This document shows, piece after piece, positions 31,665 to 42,589 of a DNA stretch of 64,000 nucleotides (positions are counted from its first letter, which is position 1; each line of letters begins with the position of its first letter). The notes under the pieces were generated by a model. The model saw nothing but the letters and a program-made list of their open reading frames with translations. It had not been told where the DNA came from and made no database searches. The translations under genes were made by a program, and so were the position numbers. The DNA lies in NCBI GenBank assembly GCA_014904985.1, contig MU128923.1, positions 299,841 through 363,840 of the forward strand, read 5' to 3'. Origin of the DNA: Hydnum rufescens UP504 (Eukaryota > Basidiomycota > Agaricomycetes > Cantharellales > Hydnaceae).

Positions 31665-33790
31665 TTACACATGAGTATGGCACAAGCATGAATGACAATG
31701 GTATGATGATGGTAAGGGTGACAGTACATTATACAAACCCCAGAGTCTAGAATCTAGATCCACTATGTTGACAGCTGATCTCCTGCTTGAGGGTCCTGGA
31801 CAATTAAAAGAATCATCCTTGATTGACAATGCCCCCAAGGCCTCTAATGTCTCCCAACTTTTGACTGCTCCCTCCCTTGATTCCATCAGGTGCTTGACAT
31901 GCTTGACATACTGTCTATGCTGAATCTTTGCATCCTTCATAATGTGCTGAATGTGCTCAGGGATAGAGCCTTTGTTGGCAGTCCATGCCTTGACTTTTCC
32001 TTTGAAATTTTCAGCTTCTTCCAGGGCAGAGATGTGTGTTGCAACTCGTGCTATCTGACATAGTAGCATCCACATTCATATTTTTGTCTCCTGGTGTTTG
32101 GGTTTGTGCCAAAAGATGTTTATGATTGACAGAAGGAGTTGGTGGAGAGGATGACTTGGAGGAAGAGGGCTTGGAGGAGAGTTTTGAGGATGAAGGGATG
32201 AAGGAGGATGTTTTTGAGGAGGGGTTGGGCTGGGTTGATGAAGGGACAGGGCCAAGAACAGGGGTTTCCATGTCCAGTGGTTTTTCTGGGTGCTTCTTCT
32301 GCCAAAGTTGCACCATATCATCCAAATTGTACAACCCATGGCCATCCCTCTGCCTTTCCTGATGAATCCTCAGGGCAAGGTTAATCTGGCCCTCTGTAAT
32401 TGCAGCCCCTAGTCCATGTGAGTGTATCCTTCTGATTCTGTACTCTTGGTAGTACAATGCCAGTGTCTTTTGGCATGAGTGTTTGCTTCAACCACCCAGC
32501 CCTGGCCACAACACCTGAAAGAGGCTTTATCTTGAGTACATAGCAGCCACACAAGCAGGGTACCTCACTTTCTAAATCAAGACCCACCCCTAGGGTCAAA
32601 TTCAAGAAAGCCCCCTTCTGGACTTTTCCTACATCTTCAGGGTGACTGGCATGAATTTCTTGACCCAAAGTTTTGTCAAAGTATGACTGCCACCATAGCA
32701 TGTAGCTATTCCTGGTCTTGTCAAATGGATCCAGGTGGAGAACATTGGAGAAACAATGTTTAACTATCCATAGGGCAGGGAACACCTTGTCATCATGGAT
32801 TTCCTCACTTCCATATGGAAGGAGACAAAAATTATCTAGATCATTACTAGCCCAGAATCAGTGATTGAAAGTACATAGATATTCAAGGCACTCATACTCA
32901 AAGGCCAATAACTCTGCCTCTTTGAAAGAAGTCATGCTCAACTGAGCAATATGATGATTCAAGATCTTGGGACCTTGTCCTTGTGGAAGAGTTCATGTGC
33001 CTTGATGACTCTGACACACTGATGAGCAGGGAGACAATGTTCTGGAGAGTTGAATATTTGACTTACTTTGGGGCTGCAGATATGGTGTTATGTATTGAGT
33101 AGGGTTCAACCACCACACCATGTTTTGATTTAGCAGCTGACCCAACACCCTCCATTGAGCCAGGGACCTTGATTACTTTCTGCAAAATCCAAGTATCAAT
33201 ATACACTAGGACACAGAAAACAGTTCTTGTGTGTACATTCCACCCATTCTTCCTGGCCCAGGTTTTCCTGACCTGGCCAGAAGGAGGCTGGGATTTTATG
33301 GCAAATAATTCATGAGGCTACCACATATCAGCTATGTACTGGCCATGTAAAGTCAAATGGAATGACCAGGTTTGCTCACCCTCACAGAACCAGTTCCACC
33401 ACTGTGAGTCATTATGGCTCACATGAGCTTGTGCAATCCTTCTGTGTCCACTTCATTCATCCCTGCCTCAGGAGATACAGAAGGTGGCCTGTCATTCTCA
33501 ATCAGTGATACAGAACAAGAGTACAGTGAGTGTTGTTTACACACCCTACACAAATGATCCATTCAATATGGTTATCTATGTCATTCATGACAACATGGAC
33601 TCTGAGACTCCTGATCCACATGGTAATGACTTCCTGGACCACTGGGTCATCTTGTTTAAGACAGTCGCCTGTGATCCACTCATGGCTGAGAAGTTTGTCT
33701 GTGCAGGTGTCATCCACAGTCACATAGTGAATGTGATCTTGGTGTCTTCTCCATACTGGTGTTTAAGGATCTTTACCATGGGTCTACCAT
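31665..33790 (-). pseudogene. Unidentified decayed minus-strand gene
   Basis: Reading leftward, coding-like text spans 33,723-33,502 (D-D-T-C-T-D-K-L-L-S-H-E-W-I). It resumes at about 32,860 as S-N-D-L-D-N-F-C-L-L-P-Y-G-S-E-E-I-H-D-D. It then runs with few breaks through 32,785-32,381 and 32,457-32,011 (Ser/Pro-rich linker near 32,240) to a helical segment at 32,075-31,665. The mixed globular and disordered layout suggests one protein of about 600 residues, with frameshifts and lost introns. I recognise no domain. It converges on the plus-strand gene to its left. Confidence 0.4.
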
Positions 33791-34094
33791 GGGGTGAGTA
33801 ATAATATGGATGATCTGGAAAGAAAAGACCTGCCTGTACAATGTCCTTGTTCACCAAAATCTCCAGTCACTTCAAGGAGCATGCAAGAGTTTCCCAAGTC
33901 ACATGCACATTTTGCTGGGTTCAGACAAAGGAGTTAGGGACCAGACTCTGGGGATACAAACCCTTTCTTACACAAGTCCTCTTTCTCTGACTGTTCCTGG
34001 TGACAGTATTGGAGTTCTTGTTGGTGTTCTGCTTCAACATGGTGCATTGTCTGTTGTACAAGGCTGTTCAGTAATTTCCACAGGACTTTGGCAA

Positions 34095-34370
34095 ACTCTG
34101 AGTGCAGAGTCTTGATGTCATGTGACATCAGCAAAAGCCACATGTTCCATGAACATGCTCACTCAGTCTCAACATCACATGACTTTGGAAAAAGCCACAT
34201 GTTCCATGAATATGCTTGCTTGGTCTCAACATCACATGACTTCAGCAAACTCTGCATGTTCCATGAACATGCTTGCTCAGCCTCAACATCACATGACTTT
34301 GGCAAAAGCCACATGTTCCATGAACATGCTCACCTGGCTCTAGACATCACATGGTTTCAGCAAACTCCAG
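34095..34370. repeat. 57-bp tandem repeat
   Basis: Nearly five copies of a 57-bp unit (CCACATGTTCCATGAACATG ... CATCACATGACTT) lie head to tail. The unit is 19 codons, so frames stay open. Each copy holds the palindrome ACATGTTCCATGAACATG-like core. No gene is implied. Confidence 0.8.
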
Positions 34371-34439
34371 TTCTAGGCAACATGTTACTTTGGGAAATTC
34401 CACATGTCTGAGAAACATAGTTGCTGGCTGTCTTCCTAC

Positions 34440-34920
34440 TCTCATGATGATGAAATGATTGACCTCTTAGTTGTCTAAATGCACTGCAAATCCAGGGTGT
34501 CTGTTGGGGTGGAGGCTGGCTGGGTGTGCAGGTGTGTGGCCATGCCCTCTTGCAGAGACATGTGTGCCACTGTGTGGCCTTGGCTGCACCACTTTGTAGC
34601 CCCCACTCAATTTCCCAACACTCTGAGTTTCAGAGATACATGTGCCGCTGCACTACTGCAAAGGCCACATGTCTGAGCAGCATGCTTGTATAACTCTGGC
34701 AAGATCTGTGCATGGAGTACCTCCCATGAGCTCCATTTCTGGGGACATCAAGTTACTATATATACACAATATACACTATTCTAAGCCCTGATCAGAGTTT
34801 GTCTGTATGTTTAGAAATCCATGCTGAGAGCAGCTCATCCAGCTCTTCCCACTCATGATATACAGAAGGCAGATCTGTCTCTACCTTTTGAAGGAGGATC
34901 AAGGCTCAAAGGCAGGCCAT
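34440..34920. other. No gene recognised
   Basis: Low-complexity GT/GC-containing sequence with two similar CAGAGACATGTGTGCC segments (34,553 and about 34,632). There is no convincing coding signal. Confidence 0.4.
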
Positions 34921-35642
34921 TTACTGGGCTGCTTTAGCTTGATCATCCCATCCATCTGCAATTCCCAGGTCCTGATGATGAAGGATCAGTACTAGAAGGC
35001 TCCCAAGATTTTCAGCCACAGGGAAATCATCTGATCCCTCCTCAACTCTGATTGACACATCCAACAGCATATGTGAAAGAAGGGACCATATCTCCTCATG
35101 ATCAGCATTGGTAATTTGTGATTGGGTCATCCTCAGATGCCAGAGAGCATGGAGGGTATCAATGAGTCAACACCAGCTGAAAAGGTGGGTGCCACAGGTG
35201 ACAGCCCCAGGTGGACCTCCATTTTCCAACTTGGGGGTAAATGGAAAGTGCATTGTACCACTGGGTATGAAACTATGGTCTCTGTTAGTACTGACACATG
35301 TCCATATTGGGCCAGAAATCGACTCACAGTGTTCCTCCAGGAGGAATGACCACCACTTCCCAGGTGACATTCTCCAGGCATTCCTCAATGGATTTTTCAC
35401 CCTCAACATGTGGGGCCAAATGGAAAGATAGACTGCCTTTGCATAGGACAAAGACTTTATACCCCATCAGCATGGACGTGCTGGTGCAGAGACTGCTGGC
35501 ATCAATGTGGGGGGTGTGGATACACCCAGATAAGGTTAGCATCCCCCATGATTTAGTCTTGGGAGGAATGCTCTCCATAATTGCTTTGGGATGGGTGACA
35601 GTGGAGTTCCAGGACCATTTGTCTGATGGCAGCATCCTTTGA
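34921..35642 (-). pseudogene. JmjC-type (cupin) oxygenase domain, decayed
   Basis: On the minus strand the domain holds H-T-P-H-I-D-A-S near 35,500, with an H-x-D iron-binding pair, then M-G-Y-K-V-F-V-L-C-K-G. It continues T-W-E-V-V-V-I-P-P-G-G-T-L to a GTGAGT donor near 35,331. A 46-nt intron with branch CTAAC ends near 35,286. The next exon gives F-I-P-S-G-T-M-H-F, with the distal iron-ligand His, and C-G-T-H-L-F-S-W. A TGA at 35,169-35,167 interrupts, but the frame goes on to 34,921. This layout is that of fungal JmjC-like 2-oxoglutarate/Fe(II) oxygenases, many of which demethylate histones. The TGA suggests a pseudogene. Confidence 0.65.
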
Positions 35643-35649
35643 GAGTGTG

Positions 35650-36350
35650 AAATTAGTATGTAGAAGGGCTGAGATCTTTGAGATTTACCTTTCTATCCAT
35701 CAGACAAACACAGGGCCTGTGAGGGGAATGGATAAAACATTGAGGGTGTGATGGTTCTCTTTATTTCCTTCAGTATACACATCCTGCAGAGAACTTGCTC
35801 ATATGACTGTTGAGGTGCCCTTTGTTCTTTCATTTAGCACTATTCCAAGGGATTTTTTAGCACTATTCAGCAATGAAGACTGTTTAGTGCTCACTGTGAA
35901 CTGGCACTTGACTGTCAATTCCCTGCTGCAGGGCCATTTCTATGTTTTTGACATTCCATGGTAGGGAAGTTGATGGGCCATGGAGAACAAGGATAGCTTG
36001 GTTACAAAAGATGTTGTTGAGGTCAGCCCAACTCATCTTGGCTGTTTGTTGAAGTGAAAAACTTGGAGGAAGAGTTTACTGGATGAGTCTTGGGCAGCAT
36101 GTTGCACTGCTTTGATGATTTTGAACAATTCTTCACTATCATGCCAAAGCAAAGGTTCTTTTTGATCATAATCCTTGTGTTTGTCCTCCATGGCCTTTTC
36201 CTGGTCACCATGTAAGCAGCTGCATATAGCCAAGCAGACTTTTCTTTACCTTTTCTTGTTTCCAGATTGGAAATCTGAAAGGAATTTTGACCCACTCAAT
36301 GTTCTCATGATCATGTAACACCCAGGAATCCAGACAGAGGTGTTTGTATA
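35650..36350. other. Probable decayed exons upstream of the JmjC domain
   Basis: Minus-strand fragments such as W-L-Y-A-A-A-Y-M-V-T-R-K-R-P (36,240-36,200) and D-S-E-E-L-F-K-I-I-K-A-V-Q-H-A-A-Q-D (about 36,140-36,085) look coding. They are scattered over frames and probably belong to the same gene as the JmjC domain. Confidence 0.35.
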
Positions 36351-36354
36351 GAAC

Positions 36355-38046
36355 CTATTGTGCAATGTTATTGCACAACATTTTTGTTACAGCACATCCA
36401 GAACATGGACTTGATTGCACATACCTCATTGTCCTGCACCCCATACAGTTCAGGTGAGGAAAGAGCAGTAGAATTCTATCCTCCAGGCAATCAGCAAGGG
36501 AAAGTATATTTTTAAGATAACTTACATATTCCCCAAATTTCTTCAGGATATCTTGGATTTTTTTGAATGTGCCCTTCACAGGATCATCAAGAGTGGTGCC
36601 TGGGGGGAGTTTCTTGCTTGGAGCCTTCTTCCCACCCTTTGATCTTGACTGGGTGTTTGCCAACTTGGTTTTGCCTGGCATTTTTGCTGTTGATTTTTGA
36701 GACCCAGGTAGTTGTTGAGATGATTTTGGGAAGTCAGCAGCTGAAGAGTCCTCTGCTGATTCCTCTTCTGATTCCTCTTTTGTCTCCTCTTTTGTCTCCT
36801 TGTTCATCTCCTCTTCTGATTCTTTGTCTGTCTCCTTGTCTGTCTCATCATTTGTCTTGTCATTCATCTTGTCATTCATCTCCTCTTTCATCTCATCATT
36901 CATCTCATCATTTGTCTCATTTTGTCTCATTGTTCATCTCATGTTCCAATTCCTCTTCCATTCATCTCTTGGTTCATCTCCTGGTTTGCCTCCTGGTTCA
37001 TTTCCTGGTTCATCTCCTCTTCTGAATATTCACCAGTGCCTTTTTCATCAATTAGAAGGTTTGGTGGCAGAGTGTTTCTCTGGGGATTGCCCATGTTTTC
37101 ATTTCCCCAGGTTTTTCTTTGCATTGCCAGGGTCAGACTGTTCTGATAGGTCTGGTTCTTGCTCCATGTGCTCATCAACATCTTTTGTCTCAACAGATAC
37201 AGCCTGCTTTGAGGGCAGTAATATATATGTATCATTGGGATCTTCTGTCATGTCATGCTCTGTGTCAGAGTGGTCAATATCCATGGGTTTGGTATCTGCA
37301 GGACTAGTGTTGATAGCAGGAATGGTAGTGGCAGCAGGAGTGGTGTCATCCATGGGGGTAGTGTCATCCATGTAGGGATGGGAGAAGCTGGGAAAATGGG
37401 GCTGGGAGCAGCAGGGTGACTGGGGGTGACAGGAGGTGTGGTGTCAACCAGAGGTGTGGGGTCTGTAGGGGGTATGGTTTCAACAGGGCAGGTGGTCACA
37501 CTTGTGATGTCCATGCCTGCATCAGTTAAAATTTGATCATCAGGCACCAGTTGAAGTGGATCCATCTCACCCTGATTGTCTTGGGATCTGTGTAGTCCAT
37601 GGGGTGCACTCCATATGGTGGACAGTAGTTGGGTGATGAGTGCATCCTTCTCTTGGAGGCTCACTAACCTCCAAGCAATCAATCACCTGCATAGTGATGA
37701 TACAATGCTATGACTTACCCAGCAGATTCTTCATCTCCAACTCTTGCTTCTTGACTGTGGCCAGATCCTGACCTTTAGTAGGCCATGGCTTCTTGATGGG
37801 TTTAATGGGAGCAGGTGCCACAGAACCTTGCATTGATGATATGTTATGTAGGGCATCAATGAGGGTGGTGTTCACAGCAGTGATGTTGAGGTGTTTGGGG
37901 AGAGAGTCAGGGCCTTGTTTCATGGAGGTGCCAAAAGCCATCTCCATGATCACATCCCAGACTATCTTCTCCAGATATACCATTCTAGGATTGTGACCAT
38001 GCCCATCAAGTGGAGACTGTCCATATACCAATGTGGTCAGCCACAA
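36355..38046 (-). pseudogene. Disordered acidic minus-strand exons, probably N-terminal to the JmjC gene
   Basis: 38,046-37,708 encodes M-W-L-T-T-L-V-Y-G-Q-S-P-L-D and a helical tail, then a GTAAGT donor (about 37,717) and a short intron ending CAG near 37,690. A Thr/Pro-rich linker follows (37,650-37,100, two frames). A repetitive E/K/T/D/N-rich segment (36,930-36,750) leads to a basic linker and a helix with C-M-G-C ... C-S-G-C near 36,440-36,390. The order suggests a long regulatory N-terminus of a JmjC protein, but the link is inferred. Confidence 0.4.
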
Positions 38047-38190
38047 ATGTACATCTAGTTAGATACAATGAGCCTTGAATTTAAATAGTCTAACTAGATG
38101 TTTTTAGGCAGGGGCCCCTGGGGCCTCTGGGGTGGATTTCAGATCCTCAGACAAGGGGCCCCAGGGACCCCTTGTTCTGAACTTGGTGCA
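38044..38190. mobile_element. Hairpin element with GGGGCCCC block, copy 2
   Basis: ACATCTAGTTAGA (38,051) and its inverted partner TCTAACTAGATGT (38,088) frame a short loop containing a GAGCCTTGAA motif. A GC-rich GGGGCCCC block follows. This is the inverted match of 3,160-3,258. It abuts the start of the minus-strand ORF at 38,046. Confidence 0.5.
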
Positions 38191-38345
38191 TTGTGCTTAA
38201 GTTCTCAGAAGGGTGGACCTCACTGTGCTTGGTGAAGCAACCATAATTATGCACTGTATTACATTACTATACAAGCATAAAAATGACTATATGATTCTTA
38301 AGTTGAATAGAGCATAAAATTGTAAGTGGGGGTATGTGTTGGAAA

Positions 38346-39060
38346 TCACTGGAAGTTCAATAGATCAAGGGTACCATCAGGATTGAACACAAGATGTGAA
38401 AAATAAAACCCATCCAAAGTGACAGGAGGTAGCACAGTGTTGAAGGATTCCACATACCAGTTCTGTGGGACAACACCTGGATTAGTGGAGGCTAAAGCTG
38501 AGGCTCCAAGGTTTGGATCTGTTGCTCCAAAATTCAAATTCATGGGTCCAATGGCCAAACTGGGATTGCCATTTGTCACAGTGCCAGGCTCCCAGTTTAG
38601 ATTGTCCAAGGTCCTGAAGTACAAATGAACAGTACCACCAACATTTGGCTTGGTCAGCCCAGAAGAAGGATTTGTTGCTGGTTTCACTGCAGTTTCTGTG
38701 CCATTGACCAAGTCCTGGCTAAGATCCTCTGAGTCAGAATTCTCAATAAAGGCCTTTGATAGGTTACAAGAGGCCTTCAAATTCTTTCCCTTTGAGGAAG
38801 CACCTGAACCTGAGGGGCCATGGGGTTTGCATGCAGGCAGTTTGGATTGAGCCTGTGTTGACAACAGCTCCTTTGGAGAGTGGTTTTTGGCCCCCCTCAG
38901 GTCCAGCACCTGAATTTGCATCTTGGACACAGTACACAATGACTTGGTTCTGGTCAATGATCAATGGGGTGTCATCATCATTGTTGGTGTCATCATCAGA
39001 CCACTTCTCTAACTTGATTGGGCAACCCTTCCCCTTGTGGAATTGCCACAAATAACTTCT
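38346..39060 (-). CDS. Hypothetical minus-strand ORF
   Basis: An open frame of 203 codons (38,957-38,346) is preceded in another frame by coding-like text with an acidic D-D-D-T-N-N-D-D-D stretch (about 39,005-38,970). The C-terminal half is rich in N/G/P and contains H-L-Y-F-R-T-L-D-N-L-N-W and W-Y-V-E-S-F-N-T-V-L-P-P. It lies just downstream, on the same strand, of an LTR-like block, so it could be gag-like. No CCHC or other domain is seen. Confidence 0.4.
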
Positions 39061-39069
39061 AGAACTGCA

Positions 39070-39897
39070 CAGATATGAAAGATAACACCTCCTTGACAAC
39101 CCTATTGTTCTGTTTATGAATGACTCACCTTCCTTGCAACCACTTTATGAAAGATAACACCTTCTTAGCAACCCTATTGTTCTGTTTATGAATGACTCAC
39201 CTACCTTGCAACCCTATTGTTCTTACATATGACTCACATATGAGTGAGTCATTTCTCTCTAAACACAGCCACCTTGGAAAGGTATAAAAGTTGGTAGATC
39301 TTCCTGTATCCCCCTCATCTCCTCACTACTGGAAATATACTACTGTCCACAAATCTGCTTGCATCTGAAGAGAGTACTGATCCAAAGCCATCTGGAGCTA
39401 AGTCATATACAAGGTTGTTAAGACTAAAGTCACTGGAAGCCCTCTACACAAAATACTAAGCCAAGGATAGTTGCAGGACCTAATGTTAGAGTTGCTGGAC
39501 ATCCAAGGAAAGGTGAGTAATAACAAAGTCAAGTCAGAAGAAGAAAGAAACACATTAACACACTGAATCAAGCTTAAACCAATATAGAACTCTCTTTAGA
39601 ATCCACTTTTTGATCAGGAGGACACAAATAGGTACATACAAATAGCAGTAAATGGTCCAACACAACACATATAAGCCTTTCACAAGCATCCCATGATATA
39701 TCATTGACTATAGCTAGTCCATACTACAACCTTATCCTCCACTGAATACCATCCACAACTTGTTAGAGAGTGATCAACCATCAGAGTGAACCAGCCCATT
39801 GAATAACAACAGAAATACAGTCTCCCATCTACCCACTGGCTGAACCAGAGTTTGATTTGACAGTCATTGGAGCTCCCAATCCTTCTTCTATACTGCT
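39070..39897 (-). repeat. LTR-like dispersed repeat, right copy
   Basis: Inverted counterpart of 5,725-6,600. At its left end a 40-60 bp unit (ATGAAAGATAACACC...CCCTATTGTTCTG...GAATGACTCAC) is repeated about three times (39,070-39,235). The right end meets Copia coding sequence at about 39,898. Confidence 0.5.
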
Positions 39898-41118
39898 ATC
39901 AGAACACAACCTGACACTGCTTACACAATACAATCCCTGTCTCAATTTTCCCACAATCCATCCAATGAACATTGGCATGCACTCAAACACCTATTTAGGT
40001 ATCTACAAGGAACTAAAGACATGGGGATTACCTATGATCAATGTGGGGGAAGTGCCACCATAGCCATATCTGGATTTTTGGATGCTGATTGGGTGTCAGG
40101 GTTCCACCCTTTTTCCAATCCACTCTGGTCAACTCCAGTCAACTCTGGTCTACTCCAGACCACTCCTCCCTCTGTCCACTCCACTCCACCCCTGCTTCCC
40201 CTGAGTTTGGTTTGCTTCCAGTTTGCTTCCAGTTTGCTTCTGATTTAATTTAATTTCCTTTTCATTTCCTGTTGCTTCCAGTATGCTCCCATGTGTTCCT
40301 GTTCCTGTCCACTTTCCCCCTGCACACATTCCTGTTCCTGCCCCCCTGTAACCATCTCTTGTTTAGCAATCACTCCCCCATAGTATAGCAATCCTGTATA
40401 AGTAGTCTGGCAGTGAAGTCCAGAGACCTCAGCTTTGGTCTCTCAGAATTTCCACTGTTACTTCAGACTACAGGTCCAAGTATTTTCCAGTTTGACTCCA
40501 TGAGCTTAAGGACTGCTGTGCTCATTTCCACCTAGTCCCTTCTGGGCTGCTGGACTGTTCCTCTGACCTCTCCAACCTCCTTATCTCATTCTTGCCCAGA
40601 TTCTTCCAGACTTAGCTGGAATTATTTGTGTTTATATTTGTTTGGTGCCCTTGTGGCAGCGTGGCCCTGACATTGGGTGTCAAATGAAATTGATTGGAAA
40701 TCAATTTCCAGATATACCTTTTTACTCAGTGGAGGAGCAATATCATGGACTTCCAAGAAGCAGTCCATCATGGCCCTATCATCAATGGAGGCATAATATA
40801 TTGCTGCTACCTTAGCTACAAAGCAAATAATATAGCTACAAAACTTCTTTAATGCCCTAGGTTTTACCCAATCCAGACCTTTGGAATTACACATTGATAA
40901 TCAATCAGTGATTGCCCTCATGGAAAATCCCCAATTTCATGTGTGATCAAAACACATTGATGTACAATTTCATTTCATTCAGGAAACAATACAACAAGGC
41001 ATAGTGACAGTCCATTGGTGCCCTACAAATGAAATGACTGTGGACATATTTACAAAGTTGCTCCCACACCCAAAACTTGAACAATTCTGGACAGACTTAG
41101 GAATGGCATCAGTCTGAG
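39880..41118 (+). pseudogene. Copia reverse transcriptase end and RNase H, split by a solo LTR
   Basis: The 3' end of a Ty1/Copia pol reads T-A-I-R-T-Q-P-D-T-A-Y-T (about 39,894), F-S-H-N-P-S-N-E-H-W-H-A-L-K (about 39,946) and F-L-D-A-D-W. It stops at 40,093, where a 579-bp LTR is inserted. It resumes after 40,673 with G-G-A-I-S-W-T-S-K-K-Q, S-S-M-E-A-E-Y-I-A-A, D-N-Q-S-V-I-A-L and K-H-I-D-V-Q-F-H-F. It ends at a stop at about 41,116. This is the classic Copia RNase H. The upstream pol and gag are missing. Confidence 0.85.
40094..40672. repeat. Solo LTR nested in Copia RNase H
   Basis: 579-bp unit with terminal TGTCAGGG...CCCTGACA and no coding content. It is flanked on both sides by TTGGG (40,089-40,093 and 40,673-40,677), a 5-bp target duplication. 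Removing it with one duplication reconnects the Copia frame, so the ends are exact. Confidence 0.9.
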
Positions 41119-41127
41119 GGGGAGTAT

Positions 41128-41339
41128 TGGAATGAATACATCCTGATATGGGAATAAACCCAGAGCCTTCTGGAAGGATCTAAAACTGTCCAGGACCATA
41201 TAGGCCCATCTACATCCATTATTCCCATATATACTTGAGCCTGATAGATACATGTATTTGTATATGAATACTGAGATTTTACTTGGTAAATCATAGTGTT
41301 ATTTTCTCTAAAAGGCTTATAGCTTAACAATTCTATCCA
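41128..41339 (+). repeat. 3' LTR of the Copia remnant
   Basis: A 212-bp unit starting TGGAATGAAT and ending ATTCTATCCA (imperfect inverted ends). It is directly preceded by the purine tract GAGGGGGAG after the pol stop codon. Size and position fit a Copia 3' LTR. Confidence 0.7.
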
Positions 41340-41524
41340 GCCCATGGATGGTGGAGGAGGCTGGGGTAGAGCCTCAGGTATGACAGAGGTGCCATGTGGG
41401 CAGCTTTGTCTCCTCAGAGATGGTGTCATGTTCATACCTTGTCACATTGTTTCCTCTTGTTTATCCATATCTCTCATCAATATCCCATGTCCATATCCAT
41501 TTCCTTCCTACCCTCTGTATACAA

Positions 41525-42560
41525 CATTTTTATTATCTACTACCACATGGAGAATACCTGCTACTACATGGGAATTACCTACTACAACATTGTGATTATC
41601 AACTACAGCATGGGAAATACCTACTACCACACTGGGATTACCTGCCACAGCACTGGGAATACCTACTACTGCATTGAAATTACCTGCTATGGTATGGAGA
41701 CTACCCATTACCACATGGGAATTACCTGCTCTAGCATCAGCATTACCTACTACCACATTTGGATTACCTGCTACCACATTGGGATTACCTGCTACAGCAT
41801 GGGGATTACCTACTACCACATTGAGATTACCTGCTATAGTAGGGGATTACCTACTACTATATTGAGATTACCTGCTATTTTTATAAGGATTACCTACTAC
41901 TATATTGAGATTACCTGCTATGATATGGGTATTACCTACTACCCTGTACAAATTCCTGTGATCATATGGGGATTACCTGCTACCCTGTTGGAATTACCTG
42001 TGATCATATGGGGATTACCTACTACCCTGTTGGAATTACCTGCTATCATATGGGGATTACCTACTTACCACATGAGAATTACCTGCTCCATCATGGGGAT
42101 TACCTATTACCTCATGGGAAATGCCTGCTACAGCATGAGGATTACCTACTACTGCATTGGGAAATACCTGCTACAGCATCAGGATTACTTGCTACAGCAT
42201 CAGGATTACCAGCTACCACATTCAGATTACCTGTGCATCAGGATTACCTACTACCTCATGGGAATTACCTGCTACCACATCAGGATTACCTGCTACCACA
42301 TCAAGATTACCTGCTACCACATCAAGATTACCTGCTACCATATCAAGATTACCTGCTACCACATCAGGATTACCTACTACCATATTGGGATTACATGCTA
42401 TAGTATACTGCATGATACTGTATGGGGAATACCTACTGCCACATTTGGATTACCTGCTACAGCATGGGGATCACCACCTGTTATCACATGGGAATTACCT
42501 GCCACAGCATGAGGGTTACCTGCTACCACCTCAGCATTATCTGCTACATCATGATTCATC
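41525..42560. repeat. Left subterminal 21-bp repeat array of the KDZ element
   Basis: About 48 tandem units of 21 bp, consensus GATTACCTGCTACCACATCAG. On the opposite strand the core is GTAGCAGGTAATC. The array ends about 30 bp from the transposase stop codon. Long open frames on both strands, including a 372-codon one on the plus strand, are by-products of a stop-free 21-bp unit. Confidence 0.85.
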
Positions 42561-42589
42561 CAGTATCTCTTTTCATCCATGTGCATAGG

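Noticed and set aside
3160..38190. A single 35-kb transposon with the GGGGCCCC hairpins as terminal inverted repeats
   Set aside because: Each hairpin looks complete in itself, and the interval holds several unrelated nested elements with no unifying gene set.
41394..42512. Open frame of 372 codons on the plus strand
   Set aside because: It lies in the 21-bp repeat array and is open only because the unit lacks stops; several other frames on both strands are open too.
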